The notes: a model not told the origin generated them from the letters alone. A stretch of 64,000 bases of DNA from Neolewinella antarctica (GCF_011927835.1 NZ_JAATJH010000002.1:699915-763914), one strand, 5' to 3'. Shown: positions 1 through 8,535, counted from the stretch's first letter. Numbers and translations are program-made.

Positions 1-52
1 GGAAGAGGAGCAAGACTTCGTGATCGACCGGGTAAAAACTTTCCTGGCTTAA
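1..52 (+). CDS. C-terminal end of an upstream gene, possibly pseC aminotransferase
   Basis: A frame is open from the window edge to a TAA at 50-52 and encodes EEEQDFVIDRVKTFLA. A tail with an acidic stretch, then a V-I-D/x-x-V helix and F-L-A, is common at the C-terminus of DegT/DnrJ/EryC1-type sugar aminotransferases such as PseC. PseC would make the 4-amino sugar that the PseH/PseG/PseI/PseF steps just downstream need, so context supports that reading. Only 16 residues are visible, so the family call is an inference. Confidence 0.5.
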   Translation, partial: EEEQDFVIDRVKTFLA

Positions 53-64
53 ACCGAATATTCC

Positions 65-80
65 TTGCACCCGCGACGCA
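65..80 (+). repeat. REP-like GC element, truncated copy
   Basis: TTGCACCCGCGACGCA matches the first 12 positions of the window-wide consensus TTGCACCCGCGNCCGCGCCC and then diverges. It lies in the gap between the upstream gene and the GT2 gene. Confidence 0.5.
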
Positions 81-140
81 TTAGCTAGTCCCGTACTTAG
101 TCGGGGCAACCGCGCCAAATTAATCACGCCTCACTATAAT

Positions 141-1127
141 ATGAAGAATCGATCGCCCTTACGGTCCCGGGAGCAGACGGAATCGACCCCGCTACTCAGC
201 GTCAGTATGCTCTCGTATAACCAACGTGAATACCTGTCCAGGGCCATCGAAAGCGTGCTGGATCAGGTGACGGATTTTCCCTGTGAGATCGTGATCGGCG
301 ATGATTGTTCTGACGATGGGAGCCAGGAATTGCTCCGGGAATACCAGGGAAAATATCCTCACCTCATACGCTTACACCTACATCCGGAACGGTTCGCGGA
401 CAAAATCCCCGGCCGGTCCAACAACATGATCAACCTCACGAGTTGCCGGGGCAAATACATCGCGATGCTGGACGGTGACGACTACTGGACGGACCCGGAT
501 AAGCTGCAAAAACAAGTCGCCATTATGGAGGGGCGGCCGGATTTATCGCTGAGTTGCCACGAGAGCGTAGTGGAAATGGAGGATGACCTGCGGGAAGAAT
601 CCACTCCAACTTACTTTTCCGAATTCACGCCCCGGACACTGGAAGAGGGGACCTACAACATGCACGACCTCACCCGGCACTGGTACCTACCTTTTCACGT
701 AAGTAGCCTGGTGATGCGCAAAGAAATGCTGCTTCCCTTCCCCGAATGGTTTGAAGAGGTGCTCGCCGCCGATAAAGCCATTATTTATCACTTAGTGAGC
801 CAGGGTGACTTCCATTATAGCACCCGGCCAGCCAGCGTCCGCTACGTAGGGGAGGAAAATTTTACTTCCCAACCTATATACAGCTCGGAGGAATATCAAG
901 CGCACAAAAAGTACGATGAGCAGCTATTCCTGGAACACTATCCGGACTTGTGGACCAGCGATTACGCGGATGGCCTCAAAGAGCGAACGCTTTTTTACGA
1001 AGGCAAAAGCCTGTTGAAGCGTGGAAAATATTTAGCCGGGGCTGCCCGCTTAGCCAGTGCCGGTCCGGTGTTTTATCTTCGGGCGCTTTACCGGCGGGGT
1101 CGGGACGGCGTTTCGGTTAAAAAGTAA
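141..1127 (+). CDS. Family 2 glycosyltransferase
   Basis: The 328-residue protein has a GT-A (GT2) domain in its first ~220 residues: LLSVSMLSYNQREYLSRAI is the nucleotide-binding first strand and helix, EIVIGDDCSDDGS is the next strand with its acidic loop, and MLDGDDYW carries the DXD-type metal/nucleotide-sugar motif. It has no membrane segment, so it probably acts at the cytoplasmic face and adds a sugar to a lipid-linked glycan or a protein. It sits directly before pseF, so it may belong to assembly of the pseudaminic-acid glycan. Donor and acceptor cannot be read from the sequence. The ATG at 141 leaves a short charged N-terminal extension. A later Met (residue 23) would cut into the first beta strand and is unlikely. 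Confidence 0.93.
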   Translation: MKNRSPLRSREQTESTPLLSVSMLSYNQREYLSRAIESVLDQVTDFPCEIVIGDDCSDDGSQELLREYQGKYPHLIRLHLHPERFADKIPGRSNNMINLTSCRGKYIAMLDGDDYWTDPDKLQKQVAIMEGRPDLSLSCHESVVEMEDDLREESTPTYFSEFTPRTLEEGTYNMHDLTRHWYLPFHVSSLVMRKEMLLPFPEWFEEVLAADKAIIYHLVSQGDFHYSTRPASVRYVGEENFTSQPIYSSEEYQAHKKYDEQLFLEHYPDLWTSDYADGLKERTLFYEGKSLLKRGKYLAGAARLASAGPVFYLRALYRRGRDGVSVKK

Positions 1128-1223
1128 GTGACTGGTTTGCGTTCTCAGAATACTCTGCCGTTTGCTTACTCAAGGTCGTCCTAAATTCCACGCTTACTTC
1201 ATCCGTTAATTCACCCTTACCCC

Positions 1224-1910
1224 ATGAGCCGACTTTGTATTATACCCGCACGGGGTGGGAGTAAGCGGATTCCGCGAAAGAACATCCGTCCGTTTTTAGG
1301 GAAACCGATTATTGCTTACTCCATCGAAGCGGCCCTTGCGAGCGGGCTTTTTGACGAAGTGATGGTGAGTACGGACGATGAAGAAATTGCAGCGGTGGCC
1401 AGGCAGTTCGGGGCCAGTGTTCCGTTTATGCGCAGCGCTGCCACCGCGGATGATTTTGCTACGACCGTTGACGTTATCGCGGAGGTGCTGGGTGAATACC
1501 GGTGGGAGTTTGCTGAGGTTTGTTGCGTTTATGCTACGGCTCCTTTTGTCACAGTCGATCTACTCAAACAGGCGACCGAGTTGCGACTCAGTGCAACAGC
1601 CGACTGTGTATTTCCTGCCCTGGCTTACTCCTTTCCCGTTCAAAGATCCATAGAGCTCGACCCCACCGGAAAAATCCGTCTGCGCCACCCCGAGCACCTC
1701 ACCACGCGGAGCCAGGACTTACTCCCCGTCTACCACGATGCGGGCATGTTTTATACTTTCGACCCAGCCGTCATCCTGGCAAAGGGTAGCCTCTGGACGG
1801 ATAATACCCGGATCATCACCGTCGAAGAACTCGCCGCCCACGACATCGATACGCCGGCGGATTGGCGGGTAGCCGAATTTAAACACCAACTCCTCCATGA
1901 AAAAAGTTAG
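1224..1910 (+). CDS. pseF: Pseudaminic acid cytidylyltransferase
   Basis: The product activates pseudaminic acid with CTP to give CMP-pseudaminic acid, the last step before transfer. The 228-residue protein opens with IIPARGGSKRIPRKNI, the signature CTP-binding loop of CMP-sialate/KDO/Pse synthetases, followed by GKPIIAYSIEAAL as in PseF. Acidic residues in VSTDDEEI and the late DIDTPADW motif fit the family. Length is typical (about 230). The 3' end overlaps the next gene by 14 nt, so translation is probably coupled. PseF and the related NeuA/LegF are told apart here by the neighbouring PseG/PseH and PseI rather than by a diagnostic residue. Confidence 0.93.
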   Translation: MSRLCIIPARGGSKRIPRKNIRPFLGKPIIAYSIEAALASGLFDEVMVSTDDEEIAAVARQFGASVPFMRSAATADDFATTVDVIAEVLGEYRWEFAEVCCVYATAPFVTVDLLKQATELRLSATADCVFPALAYSFPVQRSIELDPTGKIRLRHPEHLTTRSQDLLPVYHDAGMFYTFDPAVILAKGSLWTDNTRIITVEELAAHDIDTPADWRVAEFKHQLLHEKS

Positions 1911-3348
1911 GCCAATCATTGCCTTCCGGGCGGACGGCTCCGCTACGATGGGGTTGGGGCACGTCTACCGCTCGGCGGCCCTGGCGCGAATGCTGGCTCC
2001 GGTGGCGGACTGCGTCTTTTTCTCCCGCGCTATTCCGACCGGCCTGACGGAGATGTTGTCTTCCAGTTACGAGGCAAGCTACGAGCTTGCGGTGCCCGCC
2101 GCGGATGAAGTCAATACGATGGTGGAGCAACTTCGAAAACACTATCCTGACCGTCCGTATACGTTCGTCCTGGATGGCTACCACTTCAAAACTGCTTATC
2201 AACGCTCGATAAAAGCACTAAAATGCCTATTGGTTTGCATTGATGACATCCACGCTTGCGATTACGTGGCGGACCTCGTCATTAATCACTCTCCGGCCGC
2301 CAATCTGACGGACTACGTGGGGGAAACTTACACGAAATACGCTCTAGGTCCCCGCTTCGCCTTACTGAGAAATCCTTTTCTGGTAGCCGCGCAAAGTGCC
2401 GAAAATAACTTATCAGCCAAACGCGACCGCATTTTTATCTGTCTTGGTGGCGCCGACCCGAAAAATGATACGCTTACTATTTTACGAAAACTTGCGGATT
2501 ATGAGCGAGTGCCTGCTGTTGATGTCGTCCTCGGACCAGCTTACGCGCACCAAAAGGAATTACAATCCTTTTTGACGGATACAACGCTCAAAATTGAGCT
2601 ACACCGCAGTTTGACGGCGGAGCAGTTGGTCGATCTGATGCAGTCTAGTGTTGTCGGAATTACGAGCCCGAGCACCGTTTCTCTGGAATACCTCAGCGCT
2701 GGCGGCAAGCTCTTCCTCCACCAGACCGCCGATAACCAAGCCGGAATTTATGCCGGCTTGATTGAAAAAGGCTTAGCCCTGGATGTTGCAACTATGGATG
2801 CCGAAGCATTTGTCTCAACCTCAGAGAAAACACCCTCACCCATGGACGGGCGGCAGGCGGAACGGCTACGTAAATTATTTGCCGCACTCGACCTGACCTG
2901 GCGGTTGGCTACGGCGGACGATAGTGACCTCTATTTGGCCTGGGCTAACGATCCGGACGTGCGGGCTCAGTCCTTTGATTCTTCCCTCATTTCCCCAAGC
3001 GAACACGCTGCATGGTTTAGGCGCCGGCTTGTTGACGAACAGAGTTGCCTGCTGATATTCGAACGTTCGAGAAAACCCGTCGGTCGGGTTCGGTTTGCCG
3101 TCGTCGGTAACGAAGCGACTATTGGTTATTCCGTAGCGAAGGAGTCCCGTGGTCATGGTCTGGGCGTGCCCATGCTACACTTTGCGGTAGATGCCCTGCG
3201 ACGTGAGCGACCAAAAATAGAAAGATTCATCGGTTACGTTAAAGAAGGAAACATAGCTAGCGTAACTACTTTTCGCCGCCTCGGTTACCGGGAAGAACCT
3301 ACGAATGATTACCCCGACGCCCTTAAATTCGTCCTCTATGACCTTTAA
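1897..3348 (+). CDS. pseG/pseH: PseG-PseH fusion: UDP-sugar hydrolase plus N-acetyltransferase
   Basis: The 483-residue protein joins two pathway steps. Residues 1 to ~320 are PseG-like: FRADGSATMGLGHVYRSAAL is the RxDxSxxxGxGHxxR signature of the UDP-2,4-diacetamido-trideoxy-altropyranose hydrolase, with GT-B-like halves (FICLGGADP; SPSTVSLEYLSAGG). Residues ~325-483 are a GNAT domain: LTWRLATADDSDLYLAWAND at its start, SRGHGLGVPML as the acetyl-CoA loop, and NIASVTTFRRLGY at its end. This matches PseH, which acetylates the 4-amino group just before hydrolysis. The two activities are consecutive in the pathway, so the fusion could channel the intermediate. Its ATG lies inside the end of pseF, and its stop overlaps the start of pseI. 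Both catalytic signatures look intact. Confidence 0.93.
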   Translation: MKKVRPIIAFRADGSATMGLGHVYRSAALARMLAPVADCVFFSRAIPTGLTEMLSSSYEASYELAVPAADEVNTMVEQLRKHYPDRPYTFVLDGYHFKTAYQRSIKALKCLLVCIDDIHACDYVADLVINHSPAANLTDYVGETYTKYALGPRFALLRNPFLVAAQSAENNLSAKRDRIFICLGGADPKNDTLTILRKLADYERVPAVDVVLGPAYAHQKELQSFLTDTTLKIELHRSLTAEQLVDLMQSSVVGITSPSTVSLEYLSAGGKLFLHQTADNQAGIYAGLIEKGLALDVATMDAEAFVSTSEKTPSPMDGRQAERLRKLFAALDLTWRLATADDSDLYLAWANDPDVRAQSFDSSLISPSEHAAWFRRRLVDEQSCLLIFERSRKPVGRVRFAVVGNEATIGYSVAKESRGHGLGVPMLHFAVDALRRERPKIERFIGYVKEGNIASVTTFRRLGYREEPTNDYPDALKFVLYDL

Positions 3349-4393
3349 GATTGGAAACCGAAGCATCGGCCCCAACCACCACCCCTTCATCATAGCCGAA
3401 ATGTCCGGCAACCACAACGGCAACCTGAACCGGGCATTAGAACTCGTCAAAGCCGCCGCGGAAGCCGGTGCCCACGCCCTGAAGCTTCAGACCTACCGCG
3501 CCGATACAATCACCATCAACCAACGCGGCGGGCTTTTCGACATCACGGACCCCAACAGTCTCTGGGCGGGCCGAAACCTCTACGAACTCTACGACGAAGC
3601 CCACACCCCCTGGGAATGGCACGAGGAAATATTCGCCTACGCCAAGTCACTCGGCATGGAAGCCTTCTCGTCTCCTTTCGACGAAACTGCCGTCGACTTC
3701 CTCGAAACCCTGAACGTGTCCGCCTACAAGATCGCTTCGTTCGAAAGCGCCCACCATCCGCTCCTGAAAAAAGTCGCTCGCACTGGCAAACCAGTTATCA
3801 TCAGCAGCGGTACCTCGACGCTCGACGAGATATATGAATCCGTACGCATTCTCCGGGAGAACGGGGCGGGGCCGATCTGCGTCCTGAAGTGTACCAGCAC
3901 TTACCCCGCCACCGCCGCCAATACAAACCTCAACACCATCGCTGTTTTCAAGTCTGTTTTTCCGGATTGTCTGGTGGGTTTGAGCGATCATACGATGGGC
4001 ATCGGCGTGTCCGTGGCGGCCGTCGCCCTCGGGGCTAGCGTTATTGAAAAGCACTTTACCCTCCGCCGCGCGGATGGTGGGGTGGACAGTACTTTTAGTC
4101 TGGAACCATCGGAATTGGCGGCGTTGGTCACGGAAACGGGGCGGGCCTGGGAAGCAATGGGACGCGTTCAGTTGGACACGCAAAAGGTCGAAGAGGTCAG
4201 CCGGCAGTTTCGGCGGTCGATCTACGTAGCTGAGGACGTGGCGGCGGGTGAGAAGCTGACTTCTAGCAACTTACGGGTCATTCGTCCGGGCGACGGCCTG
4301 CACTCGCGCTACTACGAAAATCTGATCGGTCGCGTAGCCCGGCGTCCTTTGCGGGCGGGGCAGCCCTTCACTGATCTGAGTGACGCGGAGTAA
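3338..4393 (+). CDS. pseI: Pseudaminic acid synthase
   Basis: The product condenses the hexose from PseG with phosphoenolpyruvate to make pseudaminic acid. The NeuB-type TIM barrel begins FIIAEMSGNHNG, continues through LKLQTYRADTIT and SAYKIASFE, and includes LKCTSTYPA and VGLSDHTMGIGVSVAAVALGASVIEKH. The last ~60 residues (SIYVAEDVAAGEKLTSSNLR onward) are the SAF/antifreeze-like domain. I chose the ATG at 3338 (MTFKIGNRSIG, 351 aa) because it gives the usual family N-terminus and an 11-nt overlap with the previous stop. An upstream ATG at 3305 would add 11 residues encoded within pseG/pseH. The tight overlaps from pseF to pseI point to one operon. Confidence 0.94.
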   Translation: MTFKIGNRSIGPNHHPFIIAEMSGNHNGNLNRALELVKAAAEAGAHALKLQTYRADTITINQRGGLFDITDPNSLWAGRNLYELYDEAHTPWEWHEEIFAYAKSLGMEAFSSPFDETAVDFLETLNVSAYKIASFESAHHPLLKKVARTGKPVIISSGTSTLDEIYESVRILRENGAGPICVLKCTSTYPATAANTNLNTIAVFKSVFPDCLVGLSDHTMGIGVSVAAVALGASVIEKHFTLRRADGGVDSTFSLEPSELAALVTETGRAWEAMGRVQLDTQKVEEVSRQFRRSIYVAEDVAAGEKLTSSNLRVIRPGDGLHSRYYENLIGRVARRPLRAGQPFTDLSDAE

Positions 4394-4432
4394 GTTTACG
4401 ATACCGGTCAATCAACATTTACCACTAGTCTC

Positions 4433-5707
4433 ATGCCCACTTTTCCCTTGTATCGGGAAGTTTACGCTTTCTATTTACAACGTTCCGCGTTCGAGCTGCG
4501 CACCGGGGCCAAGGCCGCGCATTATCGGGCTAATCTACTCATCCGGGTAGTTTCGGCGGGTCGCTCGCTGCTCGGAAATCTGATTCATTGGCGGCGCGGT
4601 CGCGGGATGCAGAGTTTGGGGGTAAAGGGCAAGCGTTGGGTGGTGGCCGGGAGTAGAAATGAAGAAAACACTACGGCATTCTTGCTAGCGGATGAGCGTT
4701 ACGTCCAGGTACCGGCGAACGTCTACCAAACCCGCTTCCCCTCGGTAGCCGTCAATTGGTTTCCACGACCGAAAATGGCTTATTTAGGGCATTACTTACC
4801 CTTTTTCCTAAGAGTTTTCAGAGAACAACCAAGCCTTTTCCGTTACCTGATCCAAATCCTCGTTCACGGCACGGGCTGCCTAGAAAACCAACGGGCCGTC
4901 CTACGCGAGTACCGCCCGGAACTCATCGTACTGAGTAACGATCACTACACTTTCACCCGCGCACTCGCGGTTGCGGCCCGCCTGGAGGGAATACCAACGG
5001 TCTACCTCCCCCACGCCCCGATCGTGACGGACTTCCCCCCGCTGATCTTCGACCTCTCCCTGCTGGAGGGAGAAGACAGCTACCGAAAATATACGGACGA
5101 CGGAAAAGAAGTACGTGGCGAAGTACGGCTGATCGGCTCACCGAAATACGATGTCTTTCGCGATAGAGTTAACCAGGGTAGTGAAATCCACCGGATAGGC
5201 ATTCCCTACGGTTTCTTTGAAGACCCCGCGGTCGTCGTCGAAACGGCCAAACGTATCCTTTCCGCCTTTCCCGAGCTAACCGTTACGCTACGCAAGCACC
5301 CACGCGACGAGCGGCCCAGCCCCGCCACGCCTCCGGGCATACACTGGTCGGATGCAAAAGCGGAGGACGCGCTCACCTACCTCAGTAACCAGGATGTTAT
5401 CTTAGCTACCGATACGGGAATCCACCTGGAGGCGGCGTTAATGAACGTCAGTTCCTTTTACGGTCCTTTCCTGGCTCCGGGTCGACAGCTTTCCGATGGC
5501 TACGGCTTTATCGAAAACGGATTAGTTGAAGTGGTACCGACGGTAGAAGTTTTTCTTGCCGTAGTTCGTCGGCAGCGAAGGGACCGGCCGTCGGTGTTGC
5601 ACCGCGCGGATTTTTACGTGAAGGATGCTGGAGGCAAATTGAGTAGTGATTTAGCGTTTGCTGCCATTGATGAATTGGCCACTACGAGCGTTCGGACTAA
5701 AGAATAG
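4433..5707 (+). CDS. Putative GT-B-like transferase for a surface glycan
   Basis: The 424-residue protein has no family I can name with certainty. It has a two-lobed look: an N-terminal lobe with ELIVLSNDHYTFTRALAVAARLEGIPTVYLPHAP (release of one strand then His-Ala-Pro, as in CDP-glycerol transferases and capsular transferases) and a C-terminal lobe with LTVTLRKHPRDERP followed by ILATDTGIHLEAALMNVSSFYG. The 'RKHP...DTGIHLEAA' order resembles GT-B enzymes that use CMP- or CDP-activated donors. It starts 39 nt after pseI and shares its orientation, so a nonulosonate (pseudaminic acid) transferase is a reasonable hypothesis. It has no signal peptide. A role other than glycosyl transfer is possible. 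Confidence 0.82.
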   Translation: MPTFPLYREVYAFYLQRSAFELRTGAKAAHYRANLLIRVVSAGRSLLGNLIHWRRGRGMQSLGVKGKRWVVAGSRNEENTTAFLLADERYVQVPANVYQTRFPSVAVNWFPRPKMAYLGHYLPFFLRVFREQPSLFRYLIQILVHGTGCLENQRAVLREYRPELIVLSNDHYTFTRALAVAARLEGIPTVYLPHAPIVTDFPPLIFDLSLLEGEDSYRKYTDDGKEVRGEVRLIGSPKYDVFRDRVNQGSEIHRIGIPYGFFEDPAVVVETAKRILSAFPELTVTLRKHPRDERPSPATPPGIHWSDAKAEDALTYLSNQDVILATDTGIHLEAALMNVSSFYGPFLAPGRQLSDGYGFIENGLVEVVPTVEVFLAVVRRQRRDRPSVLHRADFYVKDAGGKLSSDLAFAAIDELATTSVRTKE

Positions 5708-5783
5708 GCTGGTTGAGGCGGTCAGATCAATAAATTGCTGAGTTCAGCGAAGCGAAATCAGTGATTTTTGGTCCGAACACTCG
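5686..5783. repeat. 13-bp inverted repeat spanning a stop codon
   Basis: CGAGCGTTCGGAC (5686-5698) and GTCCGAACACTCG (5771-5783) are inverted copies with 12 of 13 positions matching. The left arm lies in the last codons of the preceding gene and the right arm lies in the gap. It could act as a transcript-end structure, but no U-run follows. Confidence 0.45.
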
Positions 5784-5813
5784 ATTCGAACGTTTCTCTA
5801 GCAATGACCCCAT

Positions 5814-5969
5814 AGGGCAAACGCATCAAAATAATTATTATCACTCAAAAAAGTGACAATCACGTAAAACGAACGCAGTGAGCTGCCAAATGCGGTAGCT
5901 AAATCAAGAATCAAATATCGAGAATCGCCAATCAAAAACGCAGCTTACGCAGTTTGGTGCGTTTGCCCT
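5814..5969. mobile_element. MITE-like element, 156 bp
   Basis: Terminal inverted repeats are AGGGCAAACGCATCAAA (5814-5830) and its near-perfect reverse complement TTTGGTGCGTTTGCCCT (5953-5969), 16 of 17 matching. The 9-bp sequence AATGACCCC occurs directly on both sides (5803-5811 and 5971-5979), separated from the repeat ends by 1-2 nt, as expected of a target duplication. The interior is A+T-rich compared with the surroundings and has no open frame. Size, inverted ends and flanking duplication fit a non-autonomous element mobilised by a transposase elsewhere. The parent family cannot be named from this window. Confidence 0.6.
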
Positions 5970-6015
5970 AAATGACCCCGGGGCCCACCCCGTAATCCTT
6001 GCTTTCCCCCTTACC

Positions 6016-6036
6016 TTGCATCCCGCGTCCGCGCCC
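6016..6036 (+). repeat. REP-like GC element
   Basis: The stretch reads TTGCATCCCGCG then TCCGCGCCC. It matches the consensus TTGCACCCGCGNCCGCGCCC with one inserted T, 24 nt before the ATG of the PhyH gene. Confidence 0.6.
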
Positions 6037-6060
6037 AATCATTCCTAATTACCCTAGCCC

Positions 6061-6891
6061 ATGGCCAAAATAACCAACCTTCTGACGGCTGCTTATCGCA
6101 TCAACGGCAAACGTTTCCTGCACCGCTTCCGCAGCGCGCCGAACGAGGAAGTAAAGCGGAAATGGCAAACGGCCATGACCGACCTGGAGACGAAGGGCAT
6201 CGCAATCATTCCCAATTTCTGGACCACCGAGGCCTGCACCCAGGCACGCCACGACTTCGACCGATTAGTCGAAGACGAGCTCCCCGGAATCTGGAAAGAC
6301 AACACCGGCTCCGACCACCGCATCTACGGCTTCGACCGCGTAAGTTCTTCCGGAAAGACGTTTTTGCAGGACGAATCCATCCGCGAAATCAAGTCGATCT
6401 ACTACCAGGCCCCACTCGACGGCCTCGATGAATTCGCGATGATGAACCGCGTCGAATACCGGCCGGGAAACCTCGGTAGCGGCGGCGGCTGGCACCGGGA
6501 TGCCGTGCACGAACAACAGTTCAAGGCCATCATGTATCTCTCTGACGTCGGTGAAAAGAACGGCGGTTTCGAGTATCTGGAGAATACCCACCGAAAATCT
6601 TCCGTCTACAAAACCATCGCCGAAAACGACATCGGCCATTCTCAGGATCGTTTTTCGCCCGAAGAGATGGATGACATTCTGGCCAAACACGGCCACCTTT
6701 ACCCCCGCCGTCATATTACCGGTCCGGCCGGGACACTAATTTTGGCCGATACGAGCGGCATCCACCGGGGCTCACCGATCAACGAGGGGCGGCGCTACGC
6801 CATTACCCAGTACGTCTTTCGCGGACCGGCGATCGGGGGGCGGGGCGTACCGGCCGCGATGGCGCCACTAGTCCTCCCCGCCCGGGATTGA
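6061..6891 (+). CDS. Phytanoyl-CoA dioxygenase (PhyH) family protein
   Basis: The 276-residue protein belongs to the Fe(II)/2-oxoglutarate-dependent oxygenases of the PhyH type. GGGWHRDAVHEQQFK gives the HxD pair (H145, D147), IMYLSDVGEKNGGFEYLENTH is the typical core strand pair, and ADTSGIHRGSPINEGRRYAI supplies the distal His (H235) and the 2-oxoglutarate-binding Arg. All three iron ligands are present, so it should be active. It is placed between glycan-synthesis genes and the flippase and on the same strand, so the substrate could be a sugar, lipid or amino-acyl group of the surface glycan. That is inference, since PhyH enzymes hydroxylate many kinds of substrate. Confidence 0.9.
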   Translation: MAKITNLLTAAYRINGKRFLHRFRSAPNEEVKRKWQTAMTDLETKGIAIIPNFWTTEACTQARHDFDRLVEDELPGIWKDNTGSDHRIYGFDRVSSSGKTFLQDESIREIKSIYYQAPLDGLDEFAMMNRVEYRPGNLGSGGGWHRDAVHEQQFKAIMYLSDVGEKNGGFEYLENTHRKSSVYKTIAENDIGHSQDRFSPEEMDDILAKHGHLYPRRHITGPAGTLILADTSGIHRGSPINEGRRYAITQYVFRGPAIGGRGVPAAMAPLVLPARD

Positions 6892-6911
6892 TTGGAGGAA
6901 TACCGGTAAAT

Positions 6912-6917
6912 AAGGAG
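6912..6917 (+). promoter_or_regulatory. Shine-Dalgarno-like site before the flippase gene
   Basis: AAGGAG stands 7 nt before the ATG at 6925. This is noteworthy because most genes here lack such a site, as expected in Bacteroidota, whose ribosomes hide the anti-Shine-Dalgarno sequence. It supports the chosen start, but may be chance. Confidence 0.4.
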
Positions 6918-6924
6918 CTTTTAC

Positions 6925-8421
6925 ATGGGCATCATCAAGCGGCAGGCGATAAAGAATAACCTCATCAGCTACCTCGCCGTAGCGGTGGGGGCAATCGCTC
7001 AACTGGTCCTTTACCCCGAAGATCTGGAACTGAAGGGATACGCGGATGCCGTGATCAAGTGGGTGTTCCTACTCGGTATTTTTGGAAGTTTTGGCGTACA
7101 GATCGTCATCGTCCGGTTCTTGCCTTACTTAAAGGGCGACCGCAGAACCGCCGCCCAACAACTGGTCAACCGGGCCTTGGTGTTGGTGTCGCTTAACGTA
7201 GCCACCTTATCGTTGGCGAACCTCCTGTATGGCCAAGCAGCAGCCGAGTATCTGATCGGCCAGGGCTACGATATCGGGCTACTGGCGACGGACCGTTGGA
7301 AGATCATCTCGCTGTTGGCGAGTCTGGTTTATTCAATGGTGTTGACGGCCCACCTGAGCAATAACCACCGCATTGCGATCCCGGCATTATTCAACAGTTT
7401 GCTGCCCAAATTCTTGCTGCCGGTACTGTTCGGGCTAGCCATTTACGGGTATTTATCTACTAACGGCTTCATTTGGAGCTTCGTGGGTATGTACTGGTTG
7501 GCTACGCTAAGTCTGGTCGTTTATGCGATCGTACTGGGTGTGTTCAGGCCGGTTTGGGGCAGGCTTAAGTTCAAGCAGCAGGGCGTTCGTGATATGGTAA
7601 GTCTGAGTGCCTACAGTATTTTTGGCGGCATCGGTTCTGCGTTGGCTACCCATTTGGACGTGGTGATGATCAATACGTACATTGGTAATTACGATACCGC
7701 GGTTTATACGTTTGCCATATTTGTCGTCGGGGTGATGATGATTCCCTACGCGGCAATTAATACCATTAGCGCACCACTGGTAGCTAAGGCCTGGGAGCAG
7801 CGTGATACGGAACAGCTACGATTTCTGTACAAAGAAACGGCCACCGTTCTGTTTCTGGCCGGCGGGGTCATCTACAGCGGGGCGGTGGTCTGTCTGCCGG
7901 CGGTTTACGAGCTGACCGGCAAGACCAGCCAACTCGCGCTGGGCTACACGGCGGCGATCTTGCTGGGTGGCGGGCAGTTGTTCGACCAATTGACGTCAAT
8001 CAATTCACTGTTGATCACCTTTACGGATAGTTACCGGTGGGGCGTTGTATTCTCGCTTGTGCTGGGCGGGGTCAACCTGGTCCTGAATTACGTATTTATC
8101 GTGACGCTGGGTATGGGCATTACCGGCGCGGCCCTGGCCACCATGTTGTCGCTCATCATGTATAATGTGGTCAAAATGATTTTTGTCTACTCGCGTCTGG
8201 GAATTCATCCCCTCTCGCGGAGTGTTGGCTACACGGCTCTGGTGATCCTGGTGGTTTGCGGGCTTGGCGTATGGATTCCGCGTACGGAATTTGCTTGGCT
8301 GGACGTGGTTATCCGGGGTGGTTTCGTTAGTCTTTCATTTCTGGCGTACCTGAATTTTACCAACGGCGTGCCTGCTTTCCGGGCGGTACTGAAGGGAGGG
8401 ATTAAAAACCTCTTTCGGTAG
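6925..8421 (+). CDS. Polysaccharide flippase, MOP/Wzx-like
   Basis: The 498-residue, very hydrophobic protein has about 14 predicted membrane helices and begins MGIIKRQAIKNNLISYLAVAVGA, the usual start of Wzx-type oligosaccharide flippases (polysaccharide biosynthesis family in the MOP superfamily). The repeated pattern of small-residue helices, with LNYVFIVTLGMGITGAALATMLSL in the second half, is characteristic. It would move the lipid-linked glycan from the cytoplasmic to the periplasmic face of the inner membrane. It follows the PhyH gene by 33 nt and precedes a glycosyltransferase, which fits a surface glycan operon. The gene is full length. Confidence 0.92.
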   Translation: MGIIKRQAIKNNLISYLAVAVGAIAQLVLYPEDLELKGYADAVIKWVFLLGIFGSFGVQIVIVRFLPYLKGDRRTAAQQLVNRALVLVSLNVATLSLANLLYGQAAAEYLIGQGYDIGLLATDRWKIISLLASLVYSMVLTAHLSNNHRIAIPALFNSLLPKFLLPVLFGLAIYGYLSTNGFIWSFVGMYWLATLSLVVYAIVLGVFRPVWGRLKFKQQGVRDMVSLSAYSIFGGIGSALATHLDVVMINTYIGNYDTAVYTFAIFVVGVMMIPYAAINTISAPLVAKAWEQRDTEQLRFLYKETATVLFLAGGVIYSGAVVCLPAVYELTGKTSQLALGYTAAILLGGGQLFDQLTSINSLLITFTDSYRWGVVFSLVLGGVNLVLNYVFIVTLGMGITGAALATMLSLIMYNVVKMIFVYSRLGIHPLSRSVGYTALVILVVCGLGVWIPRTEFAWLDVVIRGGFVSLSFLAYLNFTNGVPAFRAVLKGGIKNLFR

Positions 8422-8535
8422 TTGCGCTCGCCTGAATATCAGCTGGCCGGGTTGACGGATAGTGATGGGTTCCGTTCCGGTTGCTTACCGGCTTTGTATG
8501 TTTGCGCTCCCGAACCGACAAATACTCACCCGCCC

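Larger units (their letters stand above)
5708..6060. other. 353-bp gap holding a MITE-like element and a REP-like copy
   Basis: I see no reading frame with coding character. The gap holds the right arm of an inverted repeat (to 5783), a 156-bp element bounded by 17-bp inverted repeats (5814-5969), and a REP-like GC motif (6016-6036) just before the next ATG. Confidence 0.6.
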
